A stretch of 64,000 nucleotides of DNA from Volvariella volvacea V23 (Eukaryota > Basidiomycota > Agaricomycetes > Agaricales > Pluteaceae). The position numbers and the translations under genes were made by a program. This document shows, piece by piece, positions 1 to 11,720 of this stretch. The first letter of the stretch is position 1; every line of letters starts with the position of its first letter. The stretch spans positions 137,233-201,232 of the forward strand of contig KB722745.1 of assembly GCA_000349905.1 (NCBI GenBank), written 5' to 3'. The notes under the pieces are model-generated. The model did not search any database. It worked only from the letters and a program-made list of their open reading frames with translations, and was not told the origin of the DNA.

Positions 1-917
1 AGTGTTGGGCTACGCAAGTCAAGGGTTAATTTTTTATACGTGGACGTTTTGGAATTGAGTTCTGAATATATCATCGCGATACTTACATGAAGTTCCGCTC
101 ATCCATGCGTCCTCTTATATCTTTGGATTCTATTTCCCCACCGGATCCACCAAATTCCTCACAAGTTTGTGTTCGAAATCGTGCACGGCTTGATTCTTAC
201 TTATGGCATGTAACTTGGGGTTGTCGGTTTAGTTCTATGGGCTTGCAACTCCGCACCGCCCACAAGTGCAAGGCAATCTCCACTACTAATCGACTCATCG
301 CAGGGCTCCGGCTGATGATGCCCAAAACACCATGACGGCAACTTTAGTTCGCCCCGCCTGAGGGTTGGATTTCGTTACGATACGTTGCCACCAAATACGC
401 AGTCCCTCCTGTCTTGTCGCTGAGAGATACCCCTGCTATATCACATCTTCATATTATAGTGTGTCACGCGTTCAGGGGTGGGGTGTTCAACAGACCCTCT
501 ACCCTATATTCCCATGTTGATTCACCGGCACCCTTACACCGTGTGCAGGTTTGTAGGTGAAGGTAGAGGCCGGAATATGCGTCGTACGTATCATACCTCA
601 CAATACAGCGGATAACCAGTTCAACCCAAGAAGCTGACCAGCCACTCCTCTGCCGAGAATTCTTCATTCGATTTGATCTATACTTGAATGCGCAAGACAT
701 GAGAACTTCTTCTTTGACTTGTGCACCCAGGAGGAATGTTAGATGGTATGTCGATATTAAGGGTCCACTTATTTGAGTTCTGTCACTGGTAACGGCCTTG
801 CATCGTCATCTAATTCAATGCGAGTGCCCCTTATCAGAACCCATTAAACACCCCCGATGGGCACTTGCTAGCTCGGGCAGCTAGTAGCACCCTCGGTTTC
901 GTCCCCACTTCCCCACC
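1..917. other. Intergenic, no supported gene
   Basis: Only short open frames without domain-like sequence or paired splice signals occur here. I see no RNA gene, repeat or transposon end. The last 100 bases are probably the promoter of the four-TM pseudogene that follows. Confidence 0.5.
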
Positions 918-1930
918 ATGGCCATATGAATAATTCCAACCCAAGTCCTCAATCCACGCCTGTCTGCTCGACAAACCCGTGAAGGATGTAATTGTCCATA
1001 CTGCATGTCCCAAGCCGGCACGGAGATTCCTGATTGGTGGAATCTGCTACCAAAAGAGAGGGCGGATATACTGGAACGGATTTGGCTCTTCCTCTTCCTC
1101 TTGCGCTACAGCTTATGCTTAGTCGCATACGGGAGGACGACTATGGATGAAGTGTACATGTGGTTCCGTGTGCAACCAGAGGATAAGGAAGAATGGGATG
1201 CAGGTTTGCAGCACCTTAATTAGAGGCTAGAGAATCAAAACATCGTTGTGAGCTTGCAATTTGATACCTCCTTCTGATCTATACAATTTACGACTTGTCT
1301 CGGGATGATTTGTGATGGGGTAGGGAGGGTTGCTATTGGCCACAACTGCAGTGTTCATCGCCACGGAACCACCCAAGCCAGCGCTAATCCAGTACACGAC
1401 GGATCTTTCCTACCTTTTCCTTCTTGGATTCTTCGTCATGTCTATTGGTAGTATCCTCAGCAGTTCCGCCATTCAATTTGTCCTCACTTGCAGGCCGAGT
1501 GGTTCTGTCACGTAAGCGAACTCATCTTCATACAGTGCTCTTTAACGTTAAGCGAACGTCTCTTCCATACAGAACCTTTGCACAAATAGGACGCGGTTTC
1601 TACTGACCATGTGGGTTCCCTGCTACCCTTTGCTGTCGGTAGCAATATCCGGCACTATCTGCGCTAATGGTAAGTTGGTTGGGTAAGCTCGGATGGAGAA
1701 TACTAACCCTTTAAATAGGCGTCATTTTGGGTGCTATTAGTACTCAAGACAACACTTTGATCATCGGGTCTTTTGTCGTTCTTGTACTCCTGTTATCTCT
1801 CCTCTCCATCTTCGTAGGGATGGCCATTTCCCCAAGCTCTAGGGCGAACTGGTACGGCAGGTACAACGATGATTTTGAGGCTCTTCGACATGGGGCTGCT
1901 GAGCTGATCGAAAATAATCAGGGTAAATGA
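918..1930 (+). pseudogene. Decayed copy of four-TM CxCxxC protein
   Basis: This is a paralogue of the intact gene at 6152-7152, with the same exon order and intron positions (first intron 1248-1323). Shared blocks include GCxCxYC near the N terminus, DWWNL, LCLVAYGR, RLENQNIV and the four hydrophobic segments. Three lesions are visible. The frame opened by the ATG at 918 meets TGA after three codons. A TAG at 1221-1223 replaces the Gln codon of the RLENQ block, a single C-to-T change. Between about 1465 and 1490 the spacing to the EWFC block is four bases shorter than in the intact copy, which shifts the frame. An internal ATG at 1005 gives an open stretch, but it cannot cross these lesions. 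The function of the family is not recognised. A real gene with unusual splicing is possible but less likely. Confidence 0.7.
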
Positions 1931-2983
1931 AATATCGGGGTGTAGGAGGTTACCGGGTGGAAATCTTGTGGTTTCCTGGCCAGTTCGTACAACTTAGTTT
2001 GTTTTCGTCTGTATGATATCTCATTTAGGATCTGTAGTAGAGATTTTCAGTTCGGTGATGCTGCGGGTCAATTTGCTGTGACTTTGCAAAGCGATTATTT
2101 GGGATTTACCGCTTAGTCGACGGACTTCATGACTAATTGCAAACGACCAATGCTTTCCAAAGGAGTTTAGCGGCAGGTCAGATTTGTATTTATTTGCACG
2201 CTCGTTGCTCACCGCGTCAACAGACACGACCAGCTTGGCCTTTTACGTCTCCTGTGTAGCGGTCGCGATTATGCTCTTTAATTCTCGTATTTCGGCACAA
2301 ATATGCCATGGTAGACTCCTTTTCGGCCATACAACACCACGCTAACAATTTTTGTACGATAGCCGATATTCAATTCGTGCTGAGCTGAAACGAATCATCA
2401 GAAGGAAGGATCGTCGGTGTGTTGAATTGGCAAGTTACCAAGGGTCGCATTGTTACTCACTAGCTTATGCCTACAATGTCTTGCCCTTGGTGGCTCCTCC
2501 AAGCAGAAATTGGGTTTGAATTTATTCGTCGAGTCCCTGTCGCATTGCCTAAGAGTTGATGTGCCTAAGTAGAGGGTAAGAACCTTGTCTATATTCCTCC
2601 CAAACCACCGAGTCACGGCCATCACGCTGTCGTTATAGTTGCAAATTAGGACCTTGAATTATAGTTCCTCGTTGAACATATGTGCCCACCTGGCACCGAC
2701 GGATCTAAATTTTGGCGATTAATGCTATTACCCATCCGAGTATTCAAGCCGGGTACAATTAGCTTCTGTGGGTAAATACACCGGCTATGTGTGGGACGAG
2801 TTTAGGAGTTACAGGTCAACTGGCCCCAGGTGTCCATTCTATCTTTCAACGTGACCAGGGGTCTCATCATCGATGGAGTTCCTGGTTACAATCTAGTCCA
2901 AGAAGGGTGGCGAGACAGGAATGAAATGCATGGCGTCTGAAGCCTTATCATCACCGAAGCGTTCAATCCACATCCTCATAGCT
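1931..2983. other. Intergenic / P450 promoter region
   Basis: No convincing coding exon on either strand. The region separates the four-TM pseudogene from the P450 and must hold the P450 promoter; I see no clear TATA box. Confidence 0.45.
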
Positions 2984-5194
2984 ATGGTTCCACTTCTCCA
3001 GACTGCTGCAGTCTCATGTCTTCTGCTTCTTGCTTACACTCTGTATCGTCGTAGGCGATTGCAGTTGCCTCTTCCACCAGGCCCACCAGGGAGGCCCCTC
3101 GTAGGGAACCTCGGCGACCTACCAAATGGCCTAGAAGTAGGTATTCTGAATGAATGGGCAAAGACATATGGTAGATCACAACACACCGTTTTATCATTGA
3201 GACACCCTGACTTGCTTCGCAGACTCGGACATCCTCTATCTAAACTTTGCAGGGCAGAACGTGATTATAGTGAATTCTATGGAGGGCGCGGAGGAACTGT
3301 TCGATCGTCGCTCTTCTAAATACTCGAGCAGGTGCGTTTATTTTTAAACTTGATAACATCGGTAATTCGCATTTGTCGATAAGGCCCCAATTTACAATGA
3401 TGAACGAACTTATGGGCTGGGATTTTTCATTAGGAGGTTTGAAATATGGTGAGTGGGTTTAATTTCGGAGGGAGCCTATTTATGATGCAATATTACTACT
3501 AGGTTCAACATGGTCAGCAGCAATATTTTGAACACATGCGCAATTCTGACAGTAAAAAACACACAGGAGACGGTATCGTAAATTTATGCACCAGTCTTTC
3601 AACTCATCGTCGGTTATCAAGTTCGAGCCTCACATTACGAAATCTGTACATACGTTTGTGCGCAACCTTCTCTCCACTCCTGACGATTTTAGTAGCCATG
3701 TTCAGAGGTAGGTGCTTATCTCCACTTGTCATATCGTTGACTGAATCCATACAAGCCTGGCTGCTGAGGCGATACTGCTGGTCACATACGGAATCCAAAT
3801 TCAGCCCCGTAATGACCCGTATGTTGAACTACCGGAGAAGGCCATAAGAAGCGCGGCCGAAGCACTGATTCCTGGTCGATTCCTTGTTGATGCACTTCCT
3901 TGGCTCAAATACGTCCCAGAGTGGATGCCATTTGCTGGATTTCAGCGCTACGCAAGGGAGTGCAAACAGCGTACTATTGATATGGTGGAAATCCCATATC
4001 ATGCCGTGCGACGTGACATTGCAAGTCCCTTGTCTCATTGCATCAAACTAGAGCTTAATGGACTCTCTCTTCATTAGCTGGAACATCACAATGTGATCCA
4101 ATCGCTCGTGTCAGTTGGATTGCAGGCTAACGAGGAGAAGGAGGATGTCGATGAACTAGTGGAACGGGAGGATATGATCAAACGAGTAGCAGGCAATATG
4201 TATGCTGGTGAGTACCAGGCGTGTAAGCAAAGTCTGTCACCTAAATCTCGTTACGCAGCTGCTAGTGACACGGTTAGTGTTTCACTGACAGTCTTTATCA
4301 GTAGGAACTAACCAAAACAGACTGTCTCGACAATAACGAGCGGCATCCTTGCACTCACATGCTATCCCGAGGTATTGAAGAAGGCCCAGGCTGAAGTCGA
4401 TGCTGTCCTTCAACCTGGCCAACTCCCAAATTTGAGCCATCGAAACGATTTTCCATACCTATCAGCACTTATAAAAGAGCTCCTTAGGTGGGGCACAGTC
4501 GTTCCTCTTGGTGAGTAAATACGAGAAGCTGCGTCTCCCACACGTAATCTAGACCGACGCTAGGTATCGCACATTTCATCGAAGTTGAAGATATATATAA
4601 AGGGTATCATATTCCTGCCAACACAATTGTTATGCCGAATGCTTGGTATGTGGTGTCCAGCTCCCATTGCTCCCATTGTTCCCACCGTTCACTTTGATCA
4701 TTAGGGGATTGCTTCACGACGAGAATGTCTATCCTGACCCTCTAACGTTCAACCCCGATCGCTTCTTGAAGGACGGTAAGTTGGATACGAGCATTCGAGA
4801 TCCCGAGGATATTGCCTTTGGCTTTGGGCGAAGGTGTGTACAAGATAGCCGGAGATGTCCATTCTTAGTGACAACGTAATCCTGCTCAGGATTTGCCCAG
4901 GAAGGCACTTTGCCTCATTGCTTGTTTGGATGGCGATGGCACACATAATCACCCTCTTTGATATCTCCAAACCGGTCGATGAGACCGGAAAAGTGATAAA
5001 GCCCAAGGAAGAATGGACACCAGGCTCCTTGTCGTAAGGCCACTTCCCGCATTGACCTGGTACCAAGTATGCTCAGCAGTAACTTGCCGATTCATTACAG
5101 TCGCCCTGTTCCGTTTAAGTGCAAGATCGTGGCTCGCTCACGAGAAGCCATTGCAGTGATTCAGTCTACAAATGGGTACGAGTACTTTAAATAG
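2984..5194 (+). CDS. Cytochrome P450 monooxygenase, 13 exons
   Basis: Haem-thiolate monooxygenase of the fungal ER-anchored class, predicted 519 residues, normal for the family. The N terminus has a hydrophobic anchor (residues 5-20), a basic stop and a proline-rich hinge (PLPPGPPGRP). Visible motifs are the I-helix oxygen-activation site AASDTT, the K-helix ExxR in KELLR, the PERF-type FNPDRF, and the haem-binding loop FGFGRRICPGRH with the Cys ligand. Exons: 2984-3170, 3223-3331, 3384-3448, 3503-3512, 3567-3707, 3756-4020, 4078-4207, 4259-4272, 4321-4510, 4564-4645, 4705-4833, 4890-5033, 5101-5194. Exon 4 is 10 nt and exon 8 is 14 nt. The intron at 4021-4077 is GC-AG. All phases agree, so the gene is intact. 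I chose the ATG at 2984 because it gives a standard anchor; an in-frame ATG at 2921 would add 21 residues. Substrate unknown. Confidence 0.93.
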
Positions 5195-6151
5195 TAAATA
5201 TCTAATAAAGGGTAAATAACAGTCATTGGTCCTGAGGAGAATGTATTCACCTACCTTTTTTTTGGTCAATTCTGATGTAATGCCTTCATTGTGCCATCCG
5301 TCCTGGCGAGGTACCATCTTAGAAAGCACATTGATGAAAGGTGATGATCGTGACAGTGGCACTCCTAATTTCGGTCCTGCGGGGATTCACAGCGATCTCA
5401 CCCTCCTCGGCTCCATGCGAGTCTTGATAATGGAATGCACTTCATATTCTCCGGTCGAACGGACAACACGTGTAGGCTTAGGTGAGTCTTTTGACATCCT
5501 ACAAAATCTCGTAATGTCATATACTTGCCCTATTATGTGCGTTCCTAGGGAGGATTTCAATTGCGCGCACATTTCCATTGTGCAGAATTCTTCTGCCCTT
5601 CGACGGAGCCGTAGATTGGGTCGACTTCAAGGAGGCAACAGGGAGGAGTGTCGTAATTATCAGGGATCAGGCATCAACATCGGGAGCATGGATGCGAATG
5701 CTACTTCGTTAATTGAGGTCCCAACGCGAATTGTCACAGAATGATAGGTATGCATGAGTTACACGTTTAAATATAACCCCATAAGTTTATCTGCAGTATC
5801 ATGGGCGCTTTTATTTCAAAGTGCAATGAATGGCAGCGTTTATATTGTCATCGCTTTTCGAGGAACTACAGGCACCCTTCCCTCTGAGGACGCAAGCAAC
5901 TTCGAAAAGTCCTAACCCTATCTATCGAGGAGTCACTCGCAGATTGTTACTTCCATTGAATTGTGCAAACGCCACATTATGCATGCTCATGAACCTGAGA
6001 CTTTAACGCTGACTGTGATATCAATGAGAGTGTCATTACGAGGTCAATACCAAGGTCCCAACACGCCAACGAGGTTGCAGCATGGCCTTGTATACTGACG
6101 ATATTTAGGCCCTCTTCTGTCTCCCTCGCATTCCAGTACACATACTCCACC
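5195..6151. other. Intergenic with a possible short coding remnant
   Basis: On the + strand, 5416-5733 can be read as a short protein with one intron (about 5482-5549). The part after 5580 looks protein-like (ILLPFDGAVDWVDF, then SVVIIRDQAS) and stops near 5733. I do not recognise it, there is no clear promoter, and it may be a gene relic. The rest up to 6151 is the promoter of the next gene. Confidence 0.25.
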
Positions 6152-7152
6152 ATGAAGCCTGAGGAACCGCAATCCAACACCGATACGATACTTCCTACAG
6201 ATCGTCGCCTCCTCCTAGGCTGCAAGTGTACTTACTGTACCTCTTCAGATAAGCTACCGCTCCCGGATTGGTGGAACCTATATCCTACTGAAAAGGCAAG
6301 CTTCCTGGAACGATGTTTCTTGCTCGCCGTACGCTACAATTTATGCCTTGTCGCATACGGCCGCCCCGACCTAGACGAGGTGTGGTTCACCGTTCAGCCA
6401 AATCACCAGGAGGCATGGGAGAAGAGTAACGAGCGAATCATCCAGCGCCTGGAGAACCAGAATATCGTCGTAAGTTTATTAGAAATTAAATGCTCACAGT
6501 GCTCACGACTTGATAGGGAGGCTTGCTCCTTGCGACTGTTGCCGTTTTTATCACTACAGAACCACCCAGACCAGAACTAGTTCAATATGTCAAGAATCTA
6601 CCCTACATATTCCTCTTGATATCTTTCTCCTTGACCATTGGTAGTATCCTGAGTGGTTCGGCAATTCAAGCTTGCCTGCCACACGTGCAAGTTGAATGGT
6701 TCTGCAAGGTAGGACGAGAGTTATTTTGGTTTGATCTCACATATATGATCGTTAAACTCGTATTTGAAGATGTTGTTCATAAATCGGCAACGTGTCGTCC
6801 TCACCCTTTGGATATTGAGTTATCCTGTCTTTTCCATGGCAGCTGCGGGTACCTGTTGTGCTCTTGGTTCGTCGTCGATCATCCCTTGGAGTGAAATAAC
6901 TTGACGCTCAATGCAATAATAGGCGTACTTTTGGGTGCCGTTCGAACTCGAGACCGTCTTCTGGTTACTGGAAGCTTCTTCGTTCTTGCATTTCCTCTTT
7001 CACTTTTATTCACGTTCCTGATAATGTCTTTTCGCCGCCCCACTGGTTCCAACGGAGGCTGGTACCAAAAGCATTGTGAAGCACTCCGTAAAGGGCGGCG
7101 AGAATTTGAACTACCAGATCGAAGTAAGACTTTAGTTGACAGTACGGTTTAG
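6152..7152 (+). CDS. Four-TM protein of unknown function with CxCxxC motif
   Basis: Predicted 278 residues from four exons: 6152-6469, 6517-6708, 6770-6866 and 6923-7152. All splice sites are GT-AG and phases agree. The start sits in a strong context (ccaccATG). The N-terminal 100 residues are soluble, with GCKCTYC, DWWNLYP and NLCLVAYGRPDLDEVWF. Four hydrophobic stretches follow: after GGLLLATV, around YIFLLISFSLTIGSILSG, around WILSYPVFSMAAAG, and SFFVLAFPLSLLFTFLI. The tail is basic and soluble. The spacing CxCxxC could bind metal, but this is inference. A decayed paralogue lies at 918-1930 on the other side of the P450, so the pair arose by local duplication. The family is not one I recognise. 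Confidence 0.75.
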
Positions 7153-7395
7153 TCCACATGGGATTTATAGCCTAAGAGAGATAGCCTTTGTACAGATTTC
7201 CCCGGCTTGTATTGGTGATCAACCATAGACCTCACAATTGACTTTTTCGTATGCTTTTCAGCGCCCAATGACTCAAATCCAGGGCCAGAAAGTCATGTGC
7301 TGTAGGCCAAGCTTAGGACGATAGTACTACGCTAAATCATGTGACCATCCCCTCCCATCCTCCGATTGTACAAAACGCCCGCCTCTTGTACTACT

Positions 7396-8957
7396 ATGAC
7401 CTACATGGACATCCACTCTTTACCAAGTGACCTTTGGTAAGAGATTTAGCAAGGAGGTGTGAAGCAACTTCGAACCAAACTACGACTGGCATCTCAAAGC
7501 TGGAACAGTATTGCTGCACCGCTGGTCTTGCGACATGTTAGATTCGAAGCAAACTTTGCACCGAGGTGGACTGTCATCGATCGGCTTAGATTCTTCGCAA
7601 CATCTTTCCCAGTTGAAGCGGTACACCACCTGACTATTATTACGTGGACAAAAATCGAATACGCTGGAACAGCGTCTACTATTTGCGAGGACCATGTTTT
7701 GGCCGCCTGTGAGGCCATAAAGAGGATGAAATCCCTCCAATCCCTTCAGCTAGAATGGGAAACAGACTCGCCTAAACAAGCGTCAGATTTCGGGATAATT
7801 GCGCCGATAGAAGAATGGCAAGATAGGTTCCTATCCTCAATCTTGATTGCTACAGACAATCGCCTTTCCACCCTCGTTCTCAAACCACCTGTCGCCGTTG
7901 ACACCCTCCCTCCTTCATTACTACAGATAAGGGGGTTGCGATCCCTTGTCGTGAGTCCTAGTGGTACTTCAAGGTGTTCCGGAAAGCACAGCGCTCGAGC
8001 TAGTCAACGGTATACAGTAATCAATAGAATGAATTGCATTTCCCCGGACGCAGCAAAAGTCTTGAGAGACGTCATTCGGGCAAATCCAGGTCTTCAGACC
8101 CTTGAATTGCATTACACTTGTAAATTGCACCCTCCATCAGCTCTCCAGGTTTTGGGCAGCCGATCGACGACTCAACTTCAACACCTCACAATTTCGAACT
8201 TGACCTTTCCCGACACGCTTGATGGCTCCAAGTCGTTGAGCCTACAAAGGACATTATCCGGGCTCACAACTTTAATCATTTCCCCCTACTCCATTCCCAT
8301 GGATAATTTATGGAAGGCGCTAATGGCCGCAAATACTCAGCTCACCACACCCGGAGCATTTCCCTTCCCATGCTCGAGTATCTTGCGTCCTATATTGGGC
8401 TAAAAGATCTGAATGGTGGTTATATTTCCAGTCCAACAATGTCGTTCACCGACCCGACTATCTCAGCATCCCTTTTCCTGGACATGGCCTTCTCATCCCA
8501 TCTTCATTCCCTTCGGAGATTAACCCTACCTCTCTTGGAGGGTCCAGAATGGGACCCACTTTCGACGTACTCGAGGGATCTGTGGTACCCAGTTCTCTTT
8601 GGGATGGTCAACTTGGAGCATGTAGATATCGACCCATCATCCACATACTTTTCTGGTGCGATGAACAGCGAAGACATGAGATCACTCTGCCAAGCAATCA
8701 TTTTCGACCTCCAATACCTTCCGTCTCTCAAATCTCTCAATATCCGGGTCCACTTTCCTCAGGCGTACGTTGAAGATAATGTTGAATGTCCACGTTACCT
8801 ATTAGACCAATGGGCAAGCATTATCAAGATTGCGCATGGCTTAATAACTTGCACAGGGCGACCAGAGCGGTTGAGGTTTCGCAGTTGCTTTACTGAGTTC
8901 TATGCCGATTTTAGCGATGAGGCCCGAGTGTGGGTGTATACCGCTCGTAATGTCTAG
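7396..8957 (+). pseudogene. F-box/LRR-like protein, disrupted
   Basis: Long leucine-rich, beta/alpha-type repeat sequence typical of basidiomycete F-box-like proteins. The 5' end keeps a recognisable F-box start (SLPSDLW then EI) in frame with the downstream VKQLRTKLRLASQSWN, but TAA and TAG codons interrupt it near 7438-7452. Both could come from C-to-T changes in Gln codons, and no plausible intron fits. The main frame runs to about 8350 and resumes one frame over at RSISLPMLEYLASY through to 8957. That second break lies at a CCC run near 8349 and would be mended by one extra C, so it may be a sequencing error. If both stops are real the gene is dead, unless a downstream start is used. Confidence 0.55.
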
Positions 8958-9618
8958 TCCTGGACCATAAATGAAAGGGGATTTGACAGATCACAGGTAT
9001 TTTTGAAGGTTTTGCTGTCTGTTTTCCCGCACTTGTAACACTGTATGAGATAAAGGTTCACCGTAGTTTTTCTGAACAATTTGTCTTCACATCGGGTATC
9101 CAACACTCTATCTTGTTCATGGTTGGTTCACGGCGCAGCTGGGCGGTCTTGGAGTACAAAATGCGTGCACACCGCCGATCAAGGGTCTCCCTCAAGATAT
9201 CCTGGTTTAGAGGACTGGGCTTGGAAACATAAAGAGATATGGGAAAAGATCACCATCAATTGACTGACCCTGCCTAGACATTTTCTAGTTGTTAATGACG
9301 CTGTAAGCTCGTCTCACTAGAATTCTTTTCAGCTAACACTACTAAAGGGGAACTGTGGCTTTAATTTTGCGACAGAATGGAAGCGGGATATGGCCAATCT
9401 CGCGAAAACTGTCTAGTTGAGGTTAGAGAGTGCTCCGTTGGACTCAGTTCGATAGTATCCCTGGGAAGCCATCTGTACGTTGCCCCTCGATATGGCATCT
9501 CCAGCTTACTTGGCGTCAGTTCAAGGCACGAAAGAGGCCCCAGGCCCAGCCTACCACTGTCGTCGCTACCTTTCATGTGTTGAGAGGAACTTCATAGCTT
9601 CCGCCTCAACACGCCTTA
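8958..9618. other. Intergenic, nothing supported
   Basis: No coding exon or RNA gene recognised between the two F-box-like genes; it contains the upstream region of the 9619 gene. Confidence 0.4.
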
Positions 9619-11398
9619 ATGGCGCTTCTAATCGACCTTCCGACGAAGTTTCTCCTTCAAATTAGCACGTACGTTCAAGAAGTTTCATCAGGAGGGGCTG
9701 AGCACTTTCATCTCGCTCAACTATGCAAACGTCTGAACCTCGTGCTAATACCCGTTATCCTATCATCGACCGGACTGGCTGACTTATCTCCAACTGCCAA
9801 CGTGTCATTAACGAAGCAACCCAATGCCCATGGCTTTGACATTCTCTCTGTCCTGGCCATTGCCTTCGAGATTCGTACTCTTCCCCGGTTGATCTGCCGC
9901 TTTCAAGCCTACAAATTCCAAGAAGTTCTGTATCACTGTTATCGGATTTACCTTTTGATTGCGAGGTTGGACGTTTTGGAGGAGTTGGAACTGTGTTTCG
10001 TTGATCAAGGCGGCTTTGAACCTGGTGGTCATTATGCCACACAATTACAGGACTGGATTGGCATATTTTGTGGACTTCTCAATGCAGCTGTGAAGAAGAA
10101 ATGTAGAAAAATAACCATCACTGGAGGAACGATCATGACATGGGCGTACGCCTTTTGGGATTACTATAGTGACGCCGGCATCTGCCACTACATTTTCCGT
10201 AGGATGATGATCAACGGGCTGACGGTCTTTCGAAGGAAACCCGGTCTTCAAGCAGGTCCTATGGGCCTGTACACTCGCGTGGACAATGGTCGCACTATCA
10301 TACCAACTCTAAACTCTGCTCCGCCCCCATCTCTGTGTTCTCCATTCACACCCCCACATGCACAATCACCCTTCAGCAGACTGCGCCCAAAGGCACTTGG
10401 CGGCTCGTCCCTGACATCGATTGAGATAGGGTCATGCATGCTCCTCAAGCCGCCATTTTCGCAATGGCTCTATGATATCTTCCGCTTTTCCCCTAATCTC
10501 ACGTCTTTAATCCTCAAGGGTGTCAATGGCGGGTTAGGATGGGACTGGGAGCCAGCTATCGGCATTCTTGCAACTTGCGTCCCTCGTTCGCGACCCCTTC
10601 AGTCTCTATCGATTGGTCAGCTCACCCCGCCATTAGATAATTTCGCTTTATTTAACCTGTTGGACCTTCTCGACCTATCCAACCTTACCCATCTTCACCT
10701 CGACGAGACGATGCCTGTCTTCAATCTCCCAGAAAATTTTAGCGTCCTTCATAGCTTACCGCGTATCAAGATTATTCATGCTCCATTTGATTATTTCGCG
10801 CCGCTGATGCACGAGTTTGACCGACTCGAAACCGCTCGTATTATCGCTCGCTTTAAAGGAGCCAATTATTTGGATATTCCAAGTGTGCCGCAGAATATGC
10901 CGAGGTTCTTGAGAGACTCAATGAAGTCCAATGCGAGAAGATTCAATTAATCCTCGATCACCTCCCATTGGAGTTTACGGGTAGCTTCTACGATCTCACT
11001 CAGGCTCCTTCTATTGCACCCTTCACAAGTTTTTCGACGCATGTATTCACATGGTGGAACAAGAAGAGTGAGCTCGACCCGGACCCATCAGGTTTTATGC
11101 TGGAGTGACAGAACTCGCTCTCTGCTCTTTTGCCGTTTGGGCAGATAGGCTTCAGTTTGTTTTGCAGGATGCGAACAGCACAGTGAGGATTAGGGAAGAC
11201 CTTTTGCTTTACATGGTCGCATGGTTGGGCGGTTTCGGGGATCTGCACCATATAGAATTCAGAAGTGAGGATTTGCTGGATAACGTTTCATTGATGCAAG
11301 CCGCAGATAGATTTGCCAAACTCTTGTTCGAACGGTGTCGGGTGGTGAAGAGTTTGAGGATTGGGGCTTCGTTATACGAAAGGAGGCTACGTACATGA
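9619..11398 (+). pseudogene. LRR-like hypothetical protein, frameshifted (paralogue of 50765-51923)
   Basis: Opens with MALLIDLPTKFLLQI and an F-box-like helix pair (HLAQLCKRLNLVLIPVIL), then about 350 residues of leucine-rich repeats ending near 10860. The homologous C-terminal part continues in other frames: first LILDHLPLEF near 10940-10975, then VTELALCSF from 11105 to 11398. Both parts match the paralogue at 50765-51547 (IIDQLPMEF, VTDLALCSF, and the W-LxGFxxLxxxEF block). Both frame breaks sit beside T runs, near 10868 and 11094, where one extra T would restore the frame. The gene may therefore be intact in the organism and broken only in this consensus. Function unknown; it is plausibly an SCF-type substrate receptor. 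Confidence 0.6.
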
Positions 11399-11720
11399 GA
11401 GGTAGTAACTATGAGAGACGATAGCTTGATATGGCACTGTATAAAACTGTCTTTCCTTGAATTAATCCCACTCGTATGTTAAAACTGTTGCTCCTCGTCC
11501 ACATCTATTATGCTGAAAAATATGACAGTGTTGAGGTAGGAGCGCCCGCTAGCAAAGCGCTCACAATCGGCAATGGCAAAAAGAGCCTCCAGCTTATCAG
11601 CACTACAGCTAGTGTGCGCCTGCACCCAATGCTACCACCAGAAAAGGAATAGGAATCCTCATTCTAACTAATGTTGCATCGTGAATGATACATCATCACA
11701 AAGCATGACCCTAGAACTTA
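11399..11720. other. Convergent 3' intergenic space
   Basis: Lies between the 3' ends of the gene ending at 11398 and the minus-strand F-box gene ending at 11721. No feature seen apart from AT-rich 3' UTR-like sequence. Confidence 0.4.

Noticed and set aside
3503..3567. Apparent stop and frameshift in the P450 suggesting a pseudogene
   Set aside because: A 10-nt exon with proper splice sites restores GSTWRRYRKFMHQ and the full-length protein.
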